In this document: positions 59,384 to 64,000 of the stretch, piece after piece
Position numbering within the stretch: position 1 is the first letter of the stretch
How the letters are laid out: every line of letters begins with the position of its first letter
NCBI GenBank assembly: GCA_964020975.1
Contig: OZ026613.1
Span: 120,587,685-120,651,684 of the forward strand
DNA length: 64,000 nucleotides
From: Hermodice carunculata
Taxonomy: Eukaryota; Annelida; Polychaeta; Eunicida; Amphinomidae
Direction of reading: 5' to 3'
Translations under genes and position numbers: made by a program
Notes under the pieces: generated by a model
What the model saw: the letters and a program-made list of their open reading frames with translations, nothing else
The model's database searches: none
Told to the model about the DNA's origin: nothing

Positions 59384-60350
59384 TATTCATGCCCCCGGGC
59401 ATGGCTCTGGTATTTACATGGTTTTGTACCATCAGCAGAATGACCAAGAAAAAACAAAAACAAAAAAACAACAGTGAAATTAAGTGAATTTATAATATGA
59501 CAAGATGACCCCAGTTTGACTGAGTCAGTTCTTCTGTGCTCTTTGTCTACCTGTGAAGACCAGGACTTGAGAGTTGAGGTAATTCTTTTAATCTGTCTTT
59601 TGATCAGTTAATACAAAGGAATAACCATTACCTTGGATAAAGGTATTTGGGTCAGTATATATTCCAGGTATGAACTGTTCTCATGGCAGGGAAGCCGTGG
59701 ACTTCCAAATAGCGATTTTGTGTTCAAAGGGTTGCCATGACTACTTGAAATAACTTTGAGCCAACAAATATCCATGATGTACACTCCAGGCATATTGCAT
59801 GTAGAAAGTGTCAAGGCAAGCTGTTGACCTACAGCATATAATGCTGCACAGCCTGCTTTGTACTCACCCTCACCCCTCCCCCCACACACAACAAAACATT
59901 TTAAAAGAGTTTGAGCAATGTGTTTGACATGTAAGCAGTTTTGGTTGGTTGAAGGGGAAAGGGTTAATGAGGAGGGTTAAAATGATTCTGCCTTGTAAGG
60001 AGATGGGAGTACAGACCAATGGGGTGCTTTGTAACTCACCAAGGCTGGCCTTGCAATATGCAATATGCTAGCGATTGTTGAACAATCTTAATATGAGTCT
60101 CCTGACCAAATCCATTGTTTTAAAGAAATAAATTATTGGATTGATTGTTAATTCATATTGATACAATATACCAGTTACGAATTATACTATACTGTATTAA
60201 AGTGGGCAAATAAATGAATTGAATTGCATTGAATTGCCTTGGAAGTACACACAGTTAACAACAGCAGGCAAAGGGTGTGAATATGTTTGATATTGTTACA
60301 AGGCCAACAGAAAGGTCGCATTTGTCATGAGAGGTTGGTATGGTGTGGAT
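59384..60350. other. No gene; contains a retroposon-like tail
   Basis: 60195-60236 reads GGGCAAATAAATGAATTGAA then TTGCATTGAATTG, likely the 3' tail of a small plus-strand retroposon whose start is unclear. GGCAAGCTGTTGACCTACAG (59815) resembles one arm of the hairpin-core MITEs. Confidence 0.4.
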
Positions 60351-60592
60351 AGGGTCATAGAATACTGTACACCAGGATAGGTTCATTGGGTACAGTACAC
60401 CAGGATAGGGTCATAGGATACTGTACACCAGGAAAGGGTCATAGAATACTGTACACCAGGATAATGTCATAGAATACTGTATACCAGGATAATGTCATAG
60501 AATAATGTACACCAGGATAGGGTCATAGAATAATGTACACCAGGATAGGGTCATAGAATAATGTACATCAGGATAGGGTCATAGAATAATTA
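60351..60592. repeat. Minisatellite, 28-bp unit, about 9 copies
   Basis: GGATAGGGTCATAGAATACT then GTACACCA, with AATAATGTACACC variants on the right. Confidence 0.94.
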
Positions 60593-61784
60593 GACAGTGT
60601 GATTACCATATCCAAACCGTAGTCCTAATGAAACAAATCCAAGTCAATTCCGACCAAAGGCAATGTTCCTTGGTATGTATAGCTGAAACATATATAGTTC
60701 GTATTTACCCAAAAGAGACCAAAACGTAAGTGCAAAGGTCCATAGGGGGGAAAAAAAACCTTATCTAGTTTTCACATGACAGAATGCAAAAAGTTTTGTT
60801 TGAAATTATAGGCCTATTTCAGTAAATTGGCTTGAACAGTTGTATCATTCATGCACATACAGGACCATACAAGTTATGAAAAGGGACCAAAATTTGCATC
60901 ACATCAAAGAATTTGTAAGCGGAGGTTCTTAACTTGTTGAAAATGTCTATAAAATTCAGTATTTAAAAAGGTACTACTTGCAACCACCATCTCAACAATG
61001 ATCATCATCTATATAAGTCCACACACTGACACCAACACCAACATCAATCCATCAGAAAAGCCCTCTAGGCCTAAAATGACCATCAATAAGAATCTAAACA
61101 ACATGATTATATAATTCGATGTGTTTTAGGCATGTAGTTAAAGATATGATGTTGTTTTAAAGGAGATAAACTAAGAGTATTTCAAAAAGGAAAGTGTTTG
61201 AATTTCCAAATATAGTAAGTACATTGGTTCAAATGTTAAACATCAGCCAGAAGCAAGTGACATTAGGCTTTAAATCATTAAAACGTAGTCAAAAATGCAT
61301 TACAATAGTCAAAATTTGTAAGGATAGCAGTCACATTTCAAGTTGGTTTCCAAAAGTATTTTTGAAAGGACATTTAAATGTTCAAGATTGAAATGTTCCT
61401 AAAGGTAACTGTAAGTATAACTGTTTTCCTGTAACAGTTTTAATTTTTTTCATTTATAATAAGACGTAGTTCAACTTGTCAGTCAGTTGATTTAGATGTT
61501 AATTATTTATACAAAAGAGAGACAGAGAAAGAGTACATTAAACACTTTGAGCCAACCTGACATGACCTTCATAATAACAAACTATATTCATCAGACAATT
61601 ATAAAAAACAACATCAGTTTCACTACACTTGGAACACTTACTGCACTGCAATATGTGCAGAAAATGCCTGAATGTTCAAATTGTTACCAAATATATAAGG
61701 GTTCCATGAAAAGAGAATTGGATAACAGTTTTCAATGATAGTGATGAGACCAAACCAAATACCAGTTTAACCTTGTCAGATTCA
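60593..61784. other. No gene seen; probably PLE-related flank on its right
   Basis: AT-rich. From about 61000 rightwards the style (AACATCAATCCATCAGAAAA, CTAAACAACATGATT) is like the block at 61785-62300, so it may be 3' sequence of the minus-strand PLE. Confidence 0.4.
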
Positions 61785-62300
61785 GGATCATTTACGAAAT
61801 AGTAAGACATGCTAGTGTTCGTCGTCAGAAGGATCCATGACCAACAGTAATGAGATTAAAACGAATGAGAGTATCTTCTACCTGACTTGGAACAGGTTAC
61901 CAACATATTGGCAGTGGGTTAAACCAGTTTTACGGGATCCCAATCCTCCCACTTTGGAAAACACTCTCATTCATTTAAAGTAGGCCTAAAACAAATTTAG
62001 CCCTTAATGTTAATGTACAGTTATAAAAGGTAATTACCTGACCATAGTTCACAGACATCATCCAAACAATGACAGGACAGAAACACGATCCATATTCATT
62101 AATTCCAAACCCAACAATGACGGCAAAGAGATTTCAGACTTGCCAAAGCATCAACATTTCTTTTCCAATATCAATGTGAAGAAACAAATTTCATTCCTGA
62201 CTTGAGACAGGCAGTCACCCATAAAAGGCAACTGGTGGTTTTAAACCAATCCTCTCAACCTTAGAAATATTCATCATTAACTGCAGACACTAGTTCCTTT
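61785..62300 (-). repeat. Two diverged tandem copies of a PLE-associated block
   Basis: ACCTGACTTGGAACAGGTTA...GGGTTAAACCAGTTTTACGG...CCCAATCCTCCCACTTTGG (61881-61959) is followed about 310 bp later by TCCTGACTTGAGACAGGCAG...GGTTTTAAACCAATCCTCTC (62193-62263). From memory, a CTGACTTGGGACAGG...GGGATCCCAACCCTCCC block of this sort is very common in bivalve genomes. Its place 3' of the minus-strand PLE suggests it is the PLE 3' region. Confidence 0.55.
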
Positions 62301-62936
62301 TTCAAAATGTATAGGCCTAACCACCCAAAACACAAATTTCATTTCTTCTGCCAAAAATAAAAAGAGAAAGAGACTTGTTAGGCCTATCACCTTTTAGTTC
62401 TCCCGACTTGTCAGTCAGCTAAGTTTAAAGTAAAAGAGTAAAGTAGGCCTACATCGTTTTTGAGATATTTATGAATCTGGAACATTATAAGAATTTTAAG
62501 TCAGACTACTATATTTACATTAGAATTGCGTAACATGTCAAAATTTGAATTTAAACACCAAAAAAAGTTTCCACGTGAACACAGGATAACTAAATTTGAT
62601 ACTAATATTATATTTATTATGAAACATGGTTAAGTTCTTTCATGTTCCATTCTCACTAGAAAAAACAGCACAATAGGCCTAAAATTCTTTACAAAAATAT
62701 TACTCACATCAGCTGAGTAAGTATTCCTTACATTCTGTCACTATATTCATAAGGATGAGAAATAGAAGGCCTGTATTGTTCAACATGATGCCTGAGAACT
62801 TAAATGGTCCTTATTTCATTTTATATTTGTTGTAATTATAATAAATTTTATGTTCCAGTATTGAAAGTTCGATCAAGCTCATGGTAAGACAATCTCAGCT
62901 ACAACATTAAAATACATAAACATATTTCTATGTGTT

Positions 62937-64000
62937 TTACTCACACTCAGAAAATACCTTATTAATATGTTCATATAAATCAACATGATATTTCTGTAGA
63001 ACATATTGATATTTATCTTTAAAGTTAAGAAAAACCTTTTTTAATCTTATTTTGGAAAACCCCTGTTTAATAAGTCTTCCAAAAAGTGATTTATGTCTAT
63101 CAGCAAAATCTTTAAAATCAGTACAGTTCCTTGCGAAAGCAGTTAGTCTTGAGACATAGACACCATAAGCAGGATTGATAGGAATATTACTACTTATATA
63201 TGGATAATTTACTATATCAAAATTAAAATCATCTCTTTTATCATACACTTTTGATTTTAATATACCATCATCACTGAATAGGAGTAGATCTAAAAATGAG
63301 CATGTTATATTCGATTCAGTGGTTTCTTTTAGTTCCAGGTCACTAGGATAAATTGATTTAATGTAATCTTTTAAATGTTTGTTGTTGACACTTAATAAAT
63401 CATCTATATATCTGAAAGTTAAATTAAATGATCTAGCATGGTAATTCTTATCTTTGGCCATTTTCATTAGAAAATTATACTCGTGATAAAATAAATAAAG
63501 ATTAGCCAAAAGTGGCGCACAATTTGTACCCATGGGAATTCCTATGACCTGTCTAAAGACACTATCACCAAAACGAATGTAAATATTATCTATCAAATAT
63601 TCAAACAGTTTTATAAACTCATCATAGTCAAATGCATGTTGACCATTCTTAGCAGAATCACCAAAGAAAGCATGTTTATGACCAATTATAATTTTCTGAA
63701 ATTTATTTTTCTCAAAAACTTTAAAAACCAATGTTTGAATGCTACGTTTCAAATCTGCATGAGGTATTGTAGTATAGAGAGTAGAAAAATCCCAAGATGA
63801 TATGTGCCTGTAAGGTGAAACATTATCTGTTTGCAAAGCGTCAAGTAAACTTACAGAATTCTTTAATATCCAAAACCTATTAACTCCTGATGTTGATTCA
63901 ATTCTTTTACAGTAATTAAACCAAAATTCCTGTACCTTTTCTAATCCTTTAGCTAGTAGAACTGACAATTCTTAGTAGAACAGAACTTAGATCCAGCAAT
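62937..64000 (-). mobile_element. Penelope-like element reverse transcriptase, cut by the window edge
   Basis: A 343-codon frame (63968 down to 62937) with WDFSTLYTTIPHADL (motif A, about 63790), IGIPMGTNCAPLLANLYL (motif B, about 63545), LTFRYIDDLLSV (motif C with the catalytic IDD pair, about 63420-63385), CSFLDLLLF (motif D region, about 63300), then VYDKRDDFNFDIVNYPY and a helical thumb. It ends FSECE about 200 residues after motif C, with no C-terminal GIY-YIG domain, so an EN-minus or N-terminal-endonuclease (Naiad) PLE. RT motifs A-C look intact. Upstream of 63968 family sequence (IAGS, CSTKN) continues in another frame, so at least one break exists. PLE RTs are related to telomerase RT and prime at the target. 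Confidence 0.85.

Overview
The window looks like repeat-rich non-coding DNA (intergenic or long-intron) from a marine invertebrate, most likely a bivalve mollusc. I base this on low-copy LINE and Penelope-like (PLE) reverse transcriptase relics of animal type, a PLE 3' block of a kind I remember from bivalve genomes (61.8-62.3 kb), 1.5-1.8 kb repeats with a palindromic head followed by GTCYGTCC tracts (7.8, 19.5 and 49.9 kb), a tRNA-derived SINE, and an extreme load of micro- and minisatellites. The organism call is inference from memory of such repeats; nothing here is a species-diagnostic gene. No complete host gene, rRNA gene, functional tRNA gene or CRISPR array was found. Most long open frames are translations of tandem repeats.

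Layout. 0-5 kb: microsatellites and a 5'-truncated LINE on the minus strand (2.9-4.6 kb). 5.4-6.2 kb: a 718-bp terminal-inverted-repeat (TIR) element. 6.2-7.6 kb: an internally deleted LINE on the plus strand. 7.8-9.6 kb: palindrome-headed repeat, part of which recurs inverted at 47.1-47.6 kb. 11.2-14.3 kb: a degenerate PLE, probably of the N-terminal-endonuclease (Naiad) type, with a duplicated 3' region. 15.1-16.4 kb: microsatellites, then a CpG-bearing stretch with ETS and E2F sites and a possible first exon. 18.5-18.9 kb: SINE. 19.5-21.2 kb: second palindrome-headed repeat. 21.4-25.1 kb: hAT-type MITE and two satellites, one of about 1.9 kb. 25-36 kb: hairpin-core TTAA MITEs, a 1.64-kb foldback element (27.5-29.1 kb) and several minisatellites. 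36-44 kb: dense minisatellites, pogo/Tigger-like MITE, TTAA MITEs and three candidate host exons. 44.4-46.3 kb: Harbinger-like element with 34-bp TIRs and TTA target duplication. 47-55 kb: at least nine arrays, a 199-bp MITE inserted in one of them, and a second tRNA-like SINE. 55.2-55.9 kb: a 45-bp array in which most units carry AATAAA plus a GT-rich tract. 56.4-58.1 kb: hAT-like element. 58.97 kb: a small candidate exon with good splice signals. 61.8-64.0 kb: a second PLE, running off the right edge.

How the parts relate. Several patterns cross element boundaries. LINE 3' ends sit beside simple repeats. MITE-like insertions with 5-bp target duplications interrupt minisatellites. Three families of palindrome-headed repeats share an architecture and carry many inverted AGGTCA-type half-site pairs. 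A group of MITEs has an internal hairpin whose two arms match each other better than they match other copies. If host genes cross this window they run on the plus strand, with small exons separated by many kb; each exon proposed here is tentative.
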